Shown: positions 50,040-59,632, counted from the first letter of the stretch. The stretch is 64,000 nt of DNA from Gammaproteobacteria bacterium (GCA_022826885.1 JAJDUB010000053.1:1-64000); one strand, 5' to 3'. Notes: a model not told the origin generated them from the letters alone. Made by a program: numbers and translations.

Positions 50040-50302
50040 ATACTCTTTCCAGGTGATATTGTCATGTTCAGCGGGTCGGGAAGCGGTTGAGCGCAAGGCG
50101 CGCCGTGCAGGGAATGGCGAGTCCTTGCCAAGCGGCGCAACGCCGCGGGCGACCGCTTCCCGGCCCGCCCGCAGGGAGCCAAGCAGCGGCGCCAATCCTG
50201 CGTTGCAGTCCTTGAAAAGGACTCGCCATTCCCTGCGGACTGCGCCTTGTCTTGGCGCCGCTGCTTGACTCTGAACATGACAATATCACCTGGAAAGAGT
50301 AT
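50040..50302. mobile_element. 263-bp MITE-like element with 32-bp perfect terminal inverted repeats
   Basis: The outer 32 bases on each side are exact reverse complements, beginning ATACTCTTTCCAGGTGATAT. Inside are further exact inverted pairs: 20 bases at 50107-50126 with 50217-50236, and 15 bases at 50181-50195 with 50252-50266. There is no coding sequence of its own. Related ends occur at 33404 and 18995, so it is a dispersed non-autonomous element. Its right end contains the best start codon of the MATE gene. No target duplication is obvious. Confidence 0.8.
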
Positions 50303-51668
50303 CAGATCGACAGAGCGTACCCGGAGGATCACTTCCGAGCCGATAGGCCCGCTCATGGCGCGGCTGACCGGCACCATGATCATGGGCGTCATTGCCATGA
50401 TGACGCTGGGTATTGTCGATACCTGGTTCATCAGCCTGCTGGGGACGAACCAGTTGGCGGCCATCGGCTTCATCATTCCCATGTACATGATTTTTGTCAG
50501 TATTGGCTTGGGGATAGGCATGGGCATCAGTTCGATCACTTCGCGCCTGATCGGCGAGGCAAGGCATGATGCGGCTGCCCGCTATGTGACCGACGCGCAG
50601 ATACTGGCGCTGCTGTTGTCGGTGATTATCGCCGTCCTGGTCGGTTTTTCCTTCAAAGGCATTTTCTCGACCATGGGCGCGACGGAACAGGTGTTGCCAT
50701 ACATCAGTGATTACATGTATGTGCTGATCCTGGGTCTGCCCGTGATCATGATCGCGGTCATCAGCGGCAACACGTTCCGCGCTATCGGCGCGATGAAGAC
50801 TTCCGCTTCGATGTCCACACTCATGGCATTGCTGAACCTTGCGCTTGACCCGTTATTGATATTCGGTCCGGGACCATTCCCGGAAATGGGAATGAAAGGG
50901 GCGGCGCTCGCCAGTGTCATCGCCGCGACAACCGTTGCCGTCGTCGCGGTATATATCCTGGCAACACGGGAAAGACTCCTGCTCTTTACCCTGCCGCGCC
51001 TGCGCCATATCCGGGACAACTGGGAGGAGTTGCTGCAGATAGGCGTCCCGGCCATGCTTGCCAACATGATGACTCCGTTTGCCGCGGCCATCATGACCGC
51101 GATGATCGCCGGTTTCGGGGCCGAAGCCGTTGCCGGTTTCGGGGTTGGCGCGCGCATTGAGACAATTTGCCTGATGGTTGTCTTTGCCTTGTCTGCTACC
51201 CTGCCCATGTTTATCGGCCAGAACCTGGGGGCCGGCAAGGGGGAGCGGGCCCACCGGGCATTGTTCGGCTGTCTGAAGTTCAGTATCGTCTTTCAAATTG
51301 CAGTCTATTTGCTGTTGATGGCACTCTCTCCCTGGATAGCCCCCGCGTTCAGCAGCGACCCCGACGTGGTCCGGGTGATCAATACCTTCATCTATATATT
51401 GCCACTGACCTACGGCGCTCATTCCGTGGTGATCCTGGTCATGGTTTCGCTTAACGTGCTGAGGCGCCCCAGGCTCGGCCTGTTCCTGATCATCATCAGG
51501 CTGATTGCCTTGTACCTGCCGCTGGCGTATATTGGCGGCCTGATCTGGGGAATAACAGGCATGTTCGCGGGCGCCGCTGCCGGCAACATCATCGCCGGCA
51601 TCATTGCATACCGGGTAATAAAGAAAGTCTGTGCCGGTGAAGACAGCCTGTTGCCGGTGACGGCATAA
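50277..51668 (+). CDS. MATE family efflux transporter
   Basis: 463 residues from the ATG at 50277, with about 12 membrane helices. The start of the family domain is SEPIGPLMARLTGTMIMGVI, followed by LGIVDTWFISLLGTNQLAAI. MATE proteins export drugs or metabolites using sodium or proton gradients. The chosen ATG and the next seven codons lie inside the right end of the repeat element, and no other ATG precedes the conserved region. The first 15-20 residues may therefore be new. A start at ATG 50355 would delete the conserved SEPIGPL. The PNPOx-like gene follows. Confidence 0.9.
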   Translation: MTISPGKSIRSTERTRRITSEPIGPLMARLTGTMIMGVIAMMTLGIVDTWFISLLGTNQLAAIGFIIPMYMIFVSIGLGIGMGISSITSRLIGEARHDAAARYVTDAQILALLLSVIIAVLVGFSFKGIFSTMGATEQVLPYISDYMYVLILGLPVIMIAVISGNTFRAIGAMKTSASMSTLMALLNLALDPLLIFGPGPFPEMGMKGAALASVIAATTVAVVAVYILATRERLLLFTLPRLRHIRDNWEELLQIGVPAMLANMMTPFAAAIMTAMIAGFGAEAVAGFGVGARIETICLMVVFALSATLPMFIGQNLGAGKGERAHRALFGCLKFSIVFQIAVYLLLMALSPWIAPAFSSDPDVVRVINTFIYILPLTYGAHSVVILVMVSLNVLRRPRLGLFLIIIRLIALYLPLAYIGGLIWGITGMFAGAAAGNIIAGIIAYRVIKKVCAGEDSLLPVTA

Positions 51669-51698
51669 CAACAAATCTGAAACAACGAGGAAATGATT

Positions 51699-52355
51699 AT
51701 GAGTCGATTATACGGTGACAACCACCGGGCGTTGCAGGAACAGTTTGATTCCCTGCGCCTGGCCGATGCTATCGAGAAAGTTGCAATGGAGACGGAAGTG
51801 GTCGGTCCGCACAAGGATTTCATCGAAAGCCGGGACATGTTCTTCCTGAGCTCGGTGGACCACAAGGGCAGGCCCACCGTGTCCTACAAGGGCGGCGACC
51901 CGGGCTTCGTCAAGGTGGTGGACAACACGACTGTCGTGTTTCCCAGCTACGACGGTAACGGCATGTTCCTGTCCATGGGGAATATCAGGGGCAACCCGAA
52001 TATCGGCATGTTGTTCATCAGTTTCGAGGTCCCGCACCGGTTGCGGTTGCAGGGCGAGGCCACGCTTCACGACGATGATCCTGCCATGGACCTGTACAAG
52101 GAGGCGGACCTGATCGTCAGGGTCAAGGTATCGGAGATCTTTGTCAACTGTCCGCGTTACGTGCACAAGTATCAGAAGGTCGACCCGTCAAAATACGTAC
52201 CCAGGACCGAATGTGCGACGCCGCTGGCGGGCTGGAAGCATATTGATATGATCCAGGGAGTTCTGCCGGCCAGGGACCAGGGGCGTGCTGAGAAAGAGGG
52301 GGGGATCATCACACAGGAAGAGTGGCAGGGGAGGGTCGCGCAGGGGGACGGTTGA
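51699..52355 (+). CDS. pyridoxamine 5'-phosphate oxidase family flavin protein
   Basis: 218 residues from the ATG at 51699, chosen over the ATG at 51693 because GAGGA is then at a normal distance. The split-barrel flavin fold is visible in MFFLSSVDHKGRPTVSYKGG, FPSYDGNGMFLSMGNIRGNP and IGMLFISFEVPHRLRLQGEA. The C-terminal NCPRYVHKYQ is a common mark of this subfamily. FMN, F420 or heme could be bound; PdxH itself is excluded by the different C-terminus. It follows the MATE gene by about 30 bases and ends before a tandem repeat region. Confidence 0.88.
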   Translation: MSRLYGDNHRALQEQFDSLRLADAIEKVAMETEVVGPHKDFIESRDMFFLSSVDHKGRPTVSYKGGDPGFVKVVDNTTVVFPSYDGNGMFLSMGNIRGNPNIGMLFISFEVPHRLRLQGEATLHDDDPAMDLYKEADLIVRVKVSEIFVNCPRYVHKYQKVDPSKYVPRTECATPLAGWKHIDMIQGVLPARDQGRAEKEGGIITQEEWQGRVAQGDG

Positions 52356-52378
52356 TCTGTGTTTATAATGAGTCGGAT

Positions 52379-52486
52379 GAAAGACGGCGGGACAGTATTT
52401 TCCAGACACGCTGTGAATACATCCCTGTACGCTTTATCGCCAGCCACCCTGGCTGGCGACATTCTTACAAATACTATGGTGCTGAT
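52379..52486. repeat. 108-bp element, first (right-truncated) copy
   Basis: Matches the next copy closely over its whole length, beginning GAAAGACGGCGGGACAGTAT. It lacks the inverted right end. A hairpin CGCCAGCC/GGCTGGCG lies at 52438-52458. The two copies abut directly, giving a 108-base period. Confidence 0.85.
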
Positions 52487-52598
52487 GAAAGACAGCGGGA
52501 CAGTATTTTCCAGACACGCTGTGAATACGTCCCTGTACGCTTTATCGCCGGCCATCCTGGCTGGCGACATTCTTCCAAATACTGTCCCGCTGTCTTTC
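52487..52598. repeat. 112-bp element, second copy with 22-bp terminal inverted repeats
   Basis: GAAAGACAGCGGGACAGTAT at the left is mirrored at the right for 22 bases (52577-52598) without mismatch. An internal hairpin corresponds to that in the first copy. It looks like a small non-autonomous element inserted beside, or duplicated from, an older copy. It lies in the gap between the convergent PNPOx-like and trpE genes and may end both transcripts. Confidence 0.82.
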
Positions 52599-52618
52599 TG
52601 CCGGCATTGTTAATGTAT

Positions 52619-54004
52619 TCAAAAACCTTCCGTAGATAAAGTAAGGGCTTGGCGCATCGCCCCGCTTTTCGCCAGGACTTCCTCGTATTCCGTCGCCGGG
52701 TCGCTGTCGGCTACGATGCCGGCGCCGGCGTGATAGCTGTAACCGCCGTTCTCGAAGATGATGGTGCGTATCGCTATGGCCTGGTCCATGTTGCCGTAAT
52801 GGTCGAAGTAGCCTACCGTGCCGCCGTACAACCCGCGGCGTACCGGTTCGAAGCCGTTCAGCAGTTCTATGGCGCGGATCTTGGGGGCGCCGACCAGGGT
52901 GCCGGCGGGGAAGGACGCGGCGAATAAATCAAACGCGTCCTTGCCCGGTCGCGGGGCGCCGCTGACGCCGCTGACGATGTGCATGACGTGGCTGTAGCGT
53001 TCGATGGACAGGTAAGGTTCGACCTGGATGGTACCGGTGGCCGCAAAGCGTCCCAGGTCGTTCCGCGCCAGGTCCACCAGCATGACGTGTTCGGCAATCT
53101 CCTTGGAATCATTGAGCAGGCCCCGTTCCAGTTCCCGGTCCTCCTCGGTGTTCTGTCCGCGCGGTCGGGTGCCGGCAATGGGCCGTAGCGCCGCCATGCC
53201 GTCCTGCAGCTTCACCATGGCTTCGGGTGAGGAACCGGCTATCGTTCGGCCGCCTATCTCGATATAGTACATGTATGGCGACGGGTTAATCAGGCGCAAG
53301 GCCCGGTAAACAGTGAATGGATCGATGTCACATTCGCCGGAGAAGCGGTTGGCCAGCACGATCTGAAAGATATCGCCGTCACGTATTTTTTGCTTGGCAT
53401 CATAGACCAGTTGCATATAGTCATTCCTGGTAAGACTTGCCTTTGCTATTGAACAGGTGTCCCTGGAGGTGAGCGCCGGGACCGGGCCGCGTAAGGCCGC
53501 GCTGATCTCTTTCTGCAAGGCCAGCCGTTCCGATTCCGGCCCGGCGTGGAGCAGCGCCACCCGCCGGGTCAGGTGGTCGAACACAAGCAGGGAGCGCGGG
53601 GCCATGTATGCGGCCCGGGGATGATAATCCCTGGCAATCGTATTGTCGGGAAACTGTTCCAGTTCGTGGATCAGGTCAAAATCGGCGTAGCCCACCAGGC
53701 CGCCCTGGAACGGGATCTCTTCCACCTGGGGGGATAATTCCGGCGCAGCCTGTAGTCCCTCCCGCAACGCGGCCAGCACCTCGGCGCGGCCGGAAAGCCG
53801 GGGACTCGTCCTGCCGTTCACGGTCAGGTGTTGCGGTCCAAGATGCAGGTCCAGCACACTGCCAAGACCCAGGAAGGAAAAACGCGCGACCTGTTCGCCC
53901 CGCTCGACGCTTTCCAGCAGGAAGCGTGCGCCAAGTGGCTTCAGTTTCAGGAACGCCGATACCGGCGTATCGAGATCGGCTGCTATGTCAAAAGGCGGTC
54001 TCAT
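52619..54004 (-). CDS. trpE: anthranilate synthase component I
   Basis: 461 residues from the ATG at 54004; a GTG at 54013 would add three. The tryptophan-inhibition motif LLES is present near residue 29. The chorismate-binding half has DIFQIVLANRFSG, PEAMVKLQDG, PIAGTRPRGQNTEEDREL and GNMDQAIAIRT. The Ala in PIAGT marks anthranilate synthase; PabB has Lys there. It makes anthranilate from chorismate with ammonia or with a TrpG glutaminase, which is not in the window. It lies 14 bases downstream of the DUF985 cupin gene on the same strand. Confidence 0.93.
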   Translation of the reverse strand: MRPPFDIAADLDTPVSAFLKLKPLGARFLLESVERGEQVARFSFLGLGSVLDLHLGPQHLTVNGRTSPRLSGRAEVLAALREGLQAAPELSPQVEEIPFQGGLVGYADFDLIHELEQFPDNTIARDYHPRAAYMAPRSLLVFDHLTRRVALLHAGPESERLALQKEISAALRGPVPALTSRDTCSIAKASLTRNDYMQLVYDAKQKIRDGDIFQIVLANRFSGECDIDPFTVYRALRLINPSPYMYYIEIGGRTIAGSSPEAMVKLQDGMAALRPIAGTRPRGQNTEEDRELERGLLNDSKEIAEHVMLVDLARNDLGRFAATGTIQVEPYLSIERYSHVMHIVSGVSGAPRPGKDAFDLFAASFPAGTLVGAPKIRAIELLNGFEPVRRGLYGGTVGYFDHYGNMDQAIAIRTIIFENGGYSYHAGAGIVADSDPATEYEEVLAKSGAMRQALTLSTEGF

Positions 54005-54018
54005 GGGTCCCACAAGTA

Positions 54019-54534
54019 TCAGCGTGTCAGCAACCTGATCTGTTCAGCCCTGTCGGGGTATTCCTCAAGCAGTGATTCCCTGTTTCCGGGAATGTAATCT
54101 TCCTCGATAAAACCGGGCGCCATGGTGGTGCCCATAAGCGCGAACTCGCCTCCCGGCACAAGACGGGACCCCTGCCAGACACCGGCAGGGACGGCAAACT
54201 GCACATGTTGTCCGTTCAGGATGTCATGGCCCAGGGTGACGACCTCGCTTTCTCCGTCCTGCCTGAGCAGGAGCAATTCAACCGGGTCGCCGAGGTAGAA
54301 ATGATAGATCTCGTCCGCCGGCAACCTGTGCAGCGCTGAGAAGGAGTCCGGGTCCGCTGACAGCAGGTAGAGGATTGCGGTGGAACGCGGTTTAACCAAC
54401 GGATGTTCCGGATCCGGCGCGGGCACGGCCACGGTCTCGTCCGCCTGGTAGGTTTGCCTGAAGTGCCCGCCTTCAAGCGGCAGGACTTCGAGCCCTAATT
54501 TGCGGGTCAACGTTTCGGCGGTTAATTTTTTCAC
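54019..54534 (-). CDS. DUF985 cupin-fold protein
   Basis: 171 residues from a GTG at 54534; longer forms lack conservation. Typical DUF985 blocks are KLGLEVLPLEGGHFRQTYQA, STAILYLLSADPDSFSALHR, ADEIYHFYLGDPVELLLL and VPAGVWQGSRLVPGGEFALM. The cupin barrel binds a metal or small ligand; the enzyme reaction is unknown. The pairing with trpE on one transcript is suggestive but not explained. A clear ribosome-binding site is lacking, so the start is uncertain. Confidence 0.85.
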   Translation of the reverse strand: MKKLTAETLTRKLGLEVLPLEGGHFRQTYQADETVAVPAPDPEHPLVKPRSTAILYLLSADPDSFSALHRLPADEIYHFYLGDPVELLLLRQDGESEVVTLGHDILNGQHVQFAVPAGVWQGSRLVPGGEFALMGTTMAPGFIEEDYIPGNRESLLEEYPDRAEQIRLLTR

Positions 54535-54654
54535 GATGCCAGGAAATTCCGGGAAACAAAACAGTATACTTGTGACAGGAGCAGGGCGACAGTACCTTTC
54601 CGACAAATTATGTCACCATGTAACATGAACCATTTTATACCGGAGTAATCAGAA

Positions 54655-55437
54655 ATGCCGGAATCACAGAATGATTTATTGGACCTGAGCGGCAGCACGG
54701 CCGTGGTCACGGGAGGGGCGGGCGGCATCGGCGCGGCGATATGCCGGGTACTGGCGCAGGCAGGCGCCCACGTATGCATTCATTACCGCTCCAGTGAGGC
54801 CGGCGCGCTTGCGTTGAAGGAGCAGATTGAACAGTCGGGAGGAAGCGCCGGCACGGTCCATGCAGATGTCACCGGCAAGGCCGATATAGAACGGTTGTTT
54901 GACGCCGCCGGCAGTGAGACCGGCAGGGTGGATATACTGATCAACAATGCCGGGGTCTACCCGACCTCGGCGTTTCTGGACATCAGCGAAGACGAATATG
55001 AACTGATGATGGATGCCAATGTGCGTTCCGTGATGTTATGCACCCAGGCTTTCGCCAGGCGTATCACGGAACGGGGAGGTGGCGGCGCGGTCGTCAACAT
55101 CGCATCGATTGCCGCCGCCGGCGTGCTGGATATGCACAGCCATTACTGTGCCTCCAAGAGTGCGGTGGTGATGTTCACCCGGGCCGCGGCCAGGGAACTG
55201 GGCGCCCATGACATCCGCGTCAACGCGGTATCGCCCGGTCTTATCTGGCGGGAAGGACTGGACGAGGGCTGGCCGGAAGGGGTGGCCAGTTACAAACAGG
55301 CCGCCGCGCTGCGCAGCGTCGGTCAGGCGGAGGACGTCGCCAACGCCTGCCTGTTCCTGGTCTCTGCCGCAAGCAAGTGGATAACGGGTATCGACCTGGT
55401 CGTCGACGGCGGCGTCCTGACGGACAAGCTGTTCTGA
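54655..55437 (+). CDS. short-chain dehydrogenase/reductase (SDR)
   Basis: 260 residues. The nucleotide-binding motif is TGGAGGIGAAI, NNAG is in ILINNAGVYP, and the catalytic Ser, Tyr and Lys are in IASIAAAGVLDMHSHYCASK. It is a classical SDR such as FabG-like oxidoreductases; HYRSS after strand 2 favours NADPH. The substrate is unknown. GGAG lies ten bases before the ATG at 54655. It is followed four bases later by deoC, so it may be part of a nucleoside or deoxyribose pathway. Confidence 0.92.
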   Translation: MPESQNDLLDLSGSTAVVTGGAGGIGAAICRVLAQAGAHVCIHYRSSEAGALALKEQIEQSGGSAGTVHADVTGKADIERLFDAAGSETGRVDILINNAGVYPTSAFLDISEDEYELMMDANVRSVMLCTQAFARRITERGGGGAVVNIASIAAAGVLDMHSHYCASKSAVVMFTRAAARELGAHDIRVNAVSPGLIWREGLDEGWPEGVASYKQAAALRSVGQAEDVANACLFLVSAASKWITGIDLVVDGGVLTDKLF

Positions 55438-55441
55438 GTCC

Positions 55442-56083
55442 GTGAATCCGATCGCCCGCATCATCGACCATACCCTGCTCGCGCCTGACGCCACGCCGGA
55501 AAAGGTGGCGCGGCTGTGCCGGGAAGCGATCGAGCACGGGTTTTATTCCGTCTGCGTCTCGCCGGTCTTCGTTCCCCTGGCCCGCGACAAACTGGCAGAC
55601 TCGCCGGTCAGGGTCTGCACGGTGGTCGGTTTTCCTGCGGGCGTGAATGAGCCTGACGTGAAAGCCTATGAAACGCGTCTGGCAATCAAGCGGGGCGCAG
55701 ACGAAATCGACATGGTGATGAACATCGGCGCGGCTAAAGCGGGAGACTGGGAAAAGGTCGGTTTTGATGTGGAAAGTGTAGTGAAAAGCGCCGGGGGGAA
55801 ACTCGTCAAGGTGATCCTGGAGACCTGCCTGTTGACCGACGCGGAAAAACTGCGGGCCTGCGAGGTCTGTGTCGCCGCAGGCGCCGGTTTCGTCAAGACG
55901 TCCACCGGCTTCAGCCATGGCGGGGCCACCGAGGCGGACGTCAGGCTGCTGCGCGCTGCCGTGGGACCGGACGTCGGCGTGAAAGCCAGCGGCGGGATCA
56001 GGGATTACGAGACCGCCTGCCGCATGGTGGAGGCGGGCGCCACCCGCCTGGGCGCCAGTTCAAGCGTGAAAATTATCTCCTGA
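55442..56083 (+). CDS. deoC: deoxyribose-phosphate aldolase
   Basis: 213 residues, GTG start, class I aldolase fold. The Schiff-base lysine is in [15 protein letters not shown]. Other blocks are [28 protein letters not shown] and [11 protein letters not shown]. DeoC splits 2-deoxyribose-5-phosphate into glyceraldehyde-3-phosphate and acetaldehyde in deoxynucleoside catabolism. Its 3' end overlaps the 3' end of deoD by 24 bases in a convergent arrangement. The SDR immediately upstream is likely co-transcribed. Confidence 0.95.
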   Translation: MNPIARIIDHTLLAPDATPEKVARLCREAIEHGFYSVCVSPVFVPLARDKLADSPVRVCTVVGFPAGVNEPDVKAYETRLAIKRGADEIDMVMNIGAAKAGDWEKVGFDVESVVKSAGGKLVKVILETCLLTDAEKLRACEVCVAAGAGFVKTSTGFSHGGATEADVRLLRAAVGPDVGVKASGGIRDYETACRMVEAGATRLGASSSVKIIS

Positions 56084-56785
56084 AACGGCTGTTTCCAAGG
56101 CAAGCTCGATCATATCCGTGAAGCCCGATTGCCGCTCTTCAGCGGTCAACCTCTCATTGTTGGTAATATGGTCGCTGACCGTACAGATCGCCAGTGCCCT
56201 GGCGCCGAATTCCGCGGCGAGCCCGTAGATGCCGGCAGCCTCCATTTCTACGCCCAGCACGTTGTATTTTTCCATCAGCCCGAAGATCTCCGGCTCCGGC
56301 GTATAGAACAGGTCGCTGGAGAAGATGTTGCCCACGTGAAAGGAAAGCCCCCTCTGCCCGGCGACGGTCACCGCCGCCTGCAACAGCCGGTAATCCGCGA
56401 TCGCGGCAAAATCATGGTTCCTGAAGCGGATCCTGTTCACCTTTGAATCGGTGCAGGCGCCCATGGCAATGATGATGTCCCGCAACCCGACCTCCTTGCT
56501 GACCGCGCCGCAACTGCCGACCCGGATCAAACGCTTCACGCCGAACTCGTTGATCAGTTCGGTGCAATAAATAGAGCAGGAGGGGATGCCGACGCCATGG
56601 CCCATGACCGACAGGGCCTGCCCCTTGTAGCTGCCGGTAAAGCCCAGCATGCCCCGGACGTCATTCACCAGGCGCGGCTGGTCCAGGAAGTTTTCCGCGA
56701 TGAATTTTGCCCGGAGCGGGTCCCCCGGCATCAGCACGGTTTCGGCAAAATCCCCGGGTTCGGCGTTGATATGCGGCGTTGCCAT
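56060..56785 (-). CDS. deoD: purine nucleoside phosphorylase (hexameric type)
   Basis: 241 residues. Conserved parts are [47 protein letters not shown] and [11 protein letters not shown] (catalytic Asp). DeoD splits purine (deoxy)nucleosides with phosphate into base and (deoxy)ribose-1-phosphate. It is one base downstream of the nucleoside transporter gene, so import and cleavage are coupled. DeoC, convergent to it, completes deoxyribose use; the needed phosphopentomutase (DeoB) is not in the window. Confidence 0.95.
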   Translation of the reverse strand: MATPHINAEPGDFAETVLMPGDPLRAKFIAENFLDQPRLVNDVRGMLGFTGSYKGQALSVMGHGVGIPSCSIYCTELINEFGVKRLIRVGSCGAVSKEVGLRDIIIAMGACTDSKVNRIRFRNHDFAAIADYRLLQAAVTVAGQRGLSFHVGNIFSSDLFYTPEPEIFGLMEKYNVLGVEMEAAGIYGLAAEFGARALAICTVSDHITNNERLTAEERQSGFTDMIELALETAVSGDNFHA

Positions 56786-56786
56786 C

Positions 56787-58016
56787 TCAGTACACCAGCA
56801 GGGAGACGAACAGGCCTGCCAGCACCGCGCTCATCAGGTTGGACAAGGTGCCGGCCAGCACGGACATGAAGCCCAGCGCGGCGATGTCCTGGCGCCGTTC
56901 GGGGACCAGGCTGCCTATGCCGCCCAGCAGGATGGCGATGGAAGTCAGGTTGGCGAAGCCGCACAGGGCGAAGGTGGCGATGACCTGGGTGTGTGGGCTC
57001 AGGGTAGCGCTGATCTCGCTGAAACTCAGGTAGGCGATAAACTCGGTCATGATGAATTTCTGCCCGATCAGGCTGCCGGCCGCGGCGGCCTCGTCCCAGG
57101 GCACGCCGATCAGCCAGGCCAGGGGCGCCAGCAGCTTGCCGAGGATGCCTTGCAGGGTCAGCCCTTCATACCCGAACCAGCCGCCGACCCCGCCCAGCAG
57201 CCCGTTGATCAAGGCGATCATGGCCACGAACGCGATCAGCATGGCGCCGACGTTGGCCGCCAGTTTCAGCCCGTCGATGGTGCCGTTGCCGATGGCTTCA
57301 AAGATATTCACGACTTTCCCCGGGCCGCTGAACTGAACGTGCTCTATATCCTGTTCCGAGCGTTCGGTCTCCGGCTTGATGATTTTCGCCATCAGCAGGC
57401 CGCCGGGCGCGGCCATGAAACTGGCCGCGATGAGATATCCCAGGTTGATGCCCATCGCGGCATAGGCCGCCATGATGGCGCCGGAGATGGCTGCCATGCC
57501 GCTGGTCATTACCGCGAACAGTTCCGACCGGGTCAGGTCCTTCAGGTAGGGCCGGATAACCAGCGGCGATTCGCTGTGGCCGATGAATATGTTGGCGACC
57601 GCGCACATGGATTCGGTCTTGCTGGTGCCGAGCAGTCTGTGAATGCCGCCGCCCAGTATGGTCACCATTTTCTGCATGATGCCCAGGTAATACAGGGTGG
57701 ACATCAGCGCGGAAAAGAAGATGATCACCGGCAACAGGTGGAATGCGACAGAGAATCCGCCATTGTCCCTGGCCAGGTCGCCGAACACGAACTCACTGCC
57801 TACGCGGCCGTAATCGATCACGTTCTGGACGCCCGCCACCATGGTGTTGAGGAATGCCTGGCCTAGCGGGAAGTAGAGGATAAGAGCGGCAATGGCCGCC
57901 TGTGTCAGGAACGCGGCAACAACGGTTTTCAACCGGATCGCGCGCCGGTTTTCGGACAGCAGCAGGGCCAGGCCGATTATCACTGCCATCCCGACAAAAC
58001 TCATCAGAAACTGCAT
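56787..58016 (-). CDS. concentrative nucleoside transporter (NupC family)
   Basis: 409 residues with about ten membrane segments. Family marks include [18 protein letters not shown] (usual GQSESPL, here His), [20 protein letters not shown] and [20 protein letters not shown]. NupC/CNT proteins import nucleosides with protons or sodium. The gene is followed by deoD with a one-base gap. It is divergent from a gene for an exported adenosine deaminase, which would supply inosine for it to import. Confidence 0.93.
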   Translation of the reverse strand: MQFLMSFVGMAVIIGLALLLSENRRAIRLKTVVAAFLTQAAIAALILYFPLGQAFLNTMVAGVQNVIDYGRVGSEFVFGDLARDNGGFSVAFHLLPVIIFFSALMSTLYYLGIMQKMVTILGGGIHRLLGTSKTESMCAVANIFIGHSESPLVIRPYLKDLTRSELFAVMTSGMAAISGAIMAAYAAMGINLGYLIAASFMAAPGGLLMAKIIKPETERSEQDIEHVQFSGPGKVVNIFEAIGNGTIDGLKLAANVGAMLIAFVAMIALINGLLGGVGGWFGYEGLTLQGILGKLLAPLAWLIGVPWDEAAAAGSLIGQKFIMTEFIAYLSFSEISATLSPHTQVIATFALCGFANLTSIAILLGGIGSLVPERRQDIAALGFMSVLAGTLSNLMSAVLAGLFVSLLVY

Positions 58017-58078
58017 TTTTTATTATTGTCCCCTTCGGTAGTTGTTATAAGATTACGGGAAAACGGGATTAAGGCAAA

Positions 58079-59632
58079 ATGAAATCAGCACAATCCTTCA
58101 GTTTCGTACTACTGGTCTTGTCCGTCATTTTCGGAAACGGCGGCGTCACGGCCGCGGAACTGGACGCCCGGCTGTATTTTCAATCAGTACGGCGCGACCC
58201 GGCATTACTGAGGCATTTCCTGTACGCGTTTCCCAAGGGGGGCGAACTGCACAATCACCTGGACGGCGCCATCTATGCGGAAAGCTACATCCGCTGGGCC
58301 GCCGAGGACGGCAAGTGCATAGACCTGGAAAGTTATTCCGTGACGTTTGCGCCCTGTGATGCGCAGGCGGGCCGGCCCGCGGTCAGCGCTGTCCGTTATG
58401 ATGCGGACGTGGTGAACCGTATCATCGACGCATTCTCGATACGCAACTATGAACGGCGCGAAGTATCCGGCCACGACCAGTTTTTCTCGACGTTCCGGCG
58501 CTTCGTCCCCGCGGGCGTCGGCCGCGAAGGCCACATGCTGGCCGAATCGAGCGCCCGCTCCGCCCGCCAGAACGTGATCTACCTGGAACTGTTGCAGTCC
58601 TGGGGCATGGAACAGGCCCGGCAACTGGCGGCGGACGGCGCGGAATTCAACCCCGGCCGGCCCCTGTCGGAATTGATCCGTCACCCCGGGATCGAGGCGC
58701 TGGCGGCTGCGACAATCCTCAAGCTGGACGCCATTGAACAGCAATGGCGCACAGTCCTGGCCTGCGGGCAGGAACACGCGGACGCCGGTTGCGGCGTGAC
58801 CGTCCGCTACCTGGCCCAGGTGATCCGGACGTTCCCGCGCTCGCAGGTGCTGGCCCAGACCCTGCTGGCTTACCATCTCATCGAAAAAGACCCGCGCTAC
58901 GTGGGCCTGAACTTCGTGGCGCCCGAAGACAACCCCGTCACCCTCAGGGACTACCGCTGGCAGATGGAAATGATCGGGGAACTGGCGGGACATTTCCCTG
59001 CGGCGAAGGACGGCATCACGCTGCATGCCGGAGAGGTTGACCTGGGCCTGGTGCCGCCCGAACACCTGGGCTGGCATATCCGGGCGGCGCTGGACCTCGC
59101 CGGCGCCCGGCGCATCGGTCACGGTACCGATATTCTTTATGACCCGCAGGCAACGCAACTCATGCAACGCATGGCGGAACAGGGCATCCTGGTGGAGATC
59201 AACCTGACCAGCAGCGAGGCCATCCTGGGCATAACCGGCGACCGGCATCCCATCCGGGCGTACATGAAATACAACGTGCCTGTTGCCCTGTCCACGGACG
59301 ATGAAGGCGTCGCCCGCATCGACCTGACCCACGAATACCAGCGCGCGGTGGAAACCTACAAACTCAGCTATAACGATCTCAAGTACCTGTCCCGCAACGC
59401 CCTGGCCTACAGTTTTCTACCGGGCGAAAGTCTGCTCGAATCGACGTACACGGGTAAAATCGTAGACCAGTGCGATTACGGCCGCGCCGGGACCGGTGCT
59501 GATGAGGGACTGGAGGAAGACAAGGTCGAAGCCTGCCTGGAATTCATGTTCCGGAACGAAAAAGCCAAATTACAGGCGGAACTGGAACGGCGCTTCGAGG
59601 AATTCGAAGCCGGCTATCCGCAGAAAAGATAA
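58079..59632 (+). CDS. exported adenosine deaminase-family protein (ADGF-like)
   Basis: 517 residues. A signal peptide (SFVLLVLSVIFGNGGVTAAE) precedes the mature protein. The zinc site is HNHLDG (near residue 57), then ITLHAGEVDLG, RIGHGTDILYD and ALSTDDEGVARIDL, which together are the adenosine deaminase active site. The extra N-terminal helical region is like eukaryotic growth-factor-type ADGFs. It should turn adenosine into inosine in the periplasm or outside. It is divergent from the nucleoside transporter and near deoC/deoD, forming a nucleoside scavenging set. Confidence 0.92.
   Translation: MKSAQSFSFVLLVLSVIFGNGGVTAAELDARLYFQSVRRDPALLRHFLYAFPKGGELHNHLDGAIYAESYIRWAAEDGKCIDLESYSVTFAPCDAQAGRPAVSAVRYDADVVNRIIDAFSIRNYERREVSGHDQFFSTFRRFVPAGVGREGHMLAESSARSARQNVIYLELLQSWGMEQARQLAADGAEFNPGRPLSELIRHPGIEALAAATILKLDAIEQQWRTVLACGQEHADAGCGVTVRYLAQVIRTFPRSQVLAQTLLAYHLIEKDPRYVGLNFVAPEDNPVTLRDYRWQMEMIGELAGHFPAAKDGITLHAGEVDLGLVPPEHLGWHIRAALDLAGARRIGHGTDILYDPQATQLMQRMAEQGILVEINLTSSEAILGITGDRHPIRAYMKYNVPVALSTDDEGVARIDLTHEYQRAVETYKLSYNDLKYLSRNALAYSFLPGESLLESTYTGKIVDQCDYGRAGTGADEGLEEDKVEACLEFMFRNEKAKLQAELERRFEEFEAGYPQKR

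Noticed and set aside
52379-52598. CRISPR-like repeats
   Set aside because: Only two abutting copies with no spacers and with terminal inverted repeats; they are small elements.
52619-54004. Aminodeoxychorismate synthase (PabB) for the chorismate enzyme
   Set aside because: PIAGT rather than PIKGT and an LLES tryptophan motif indicate TrpE.
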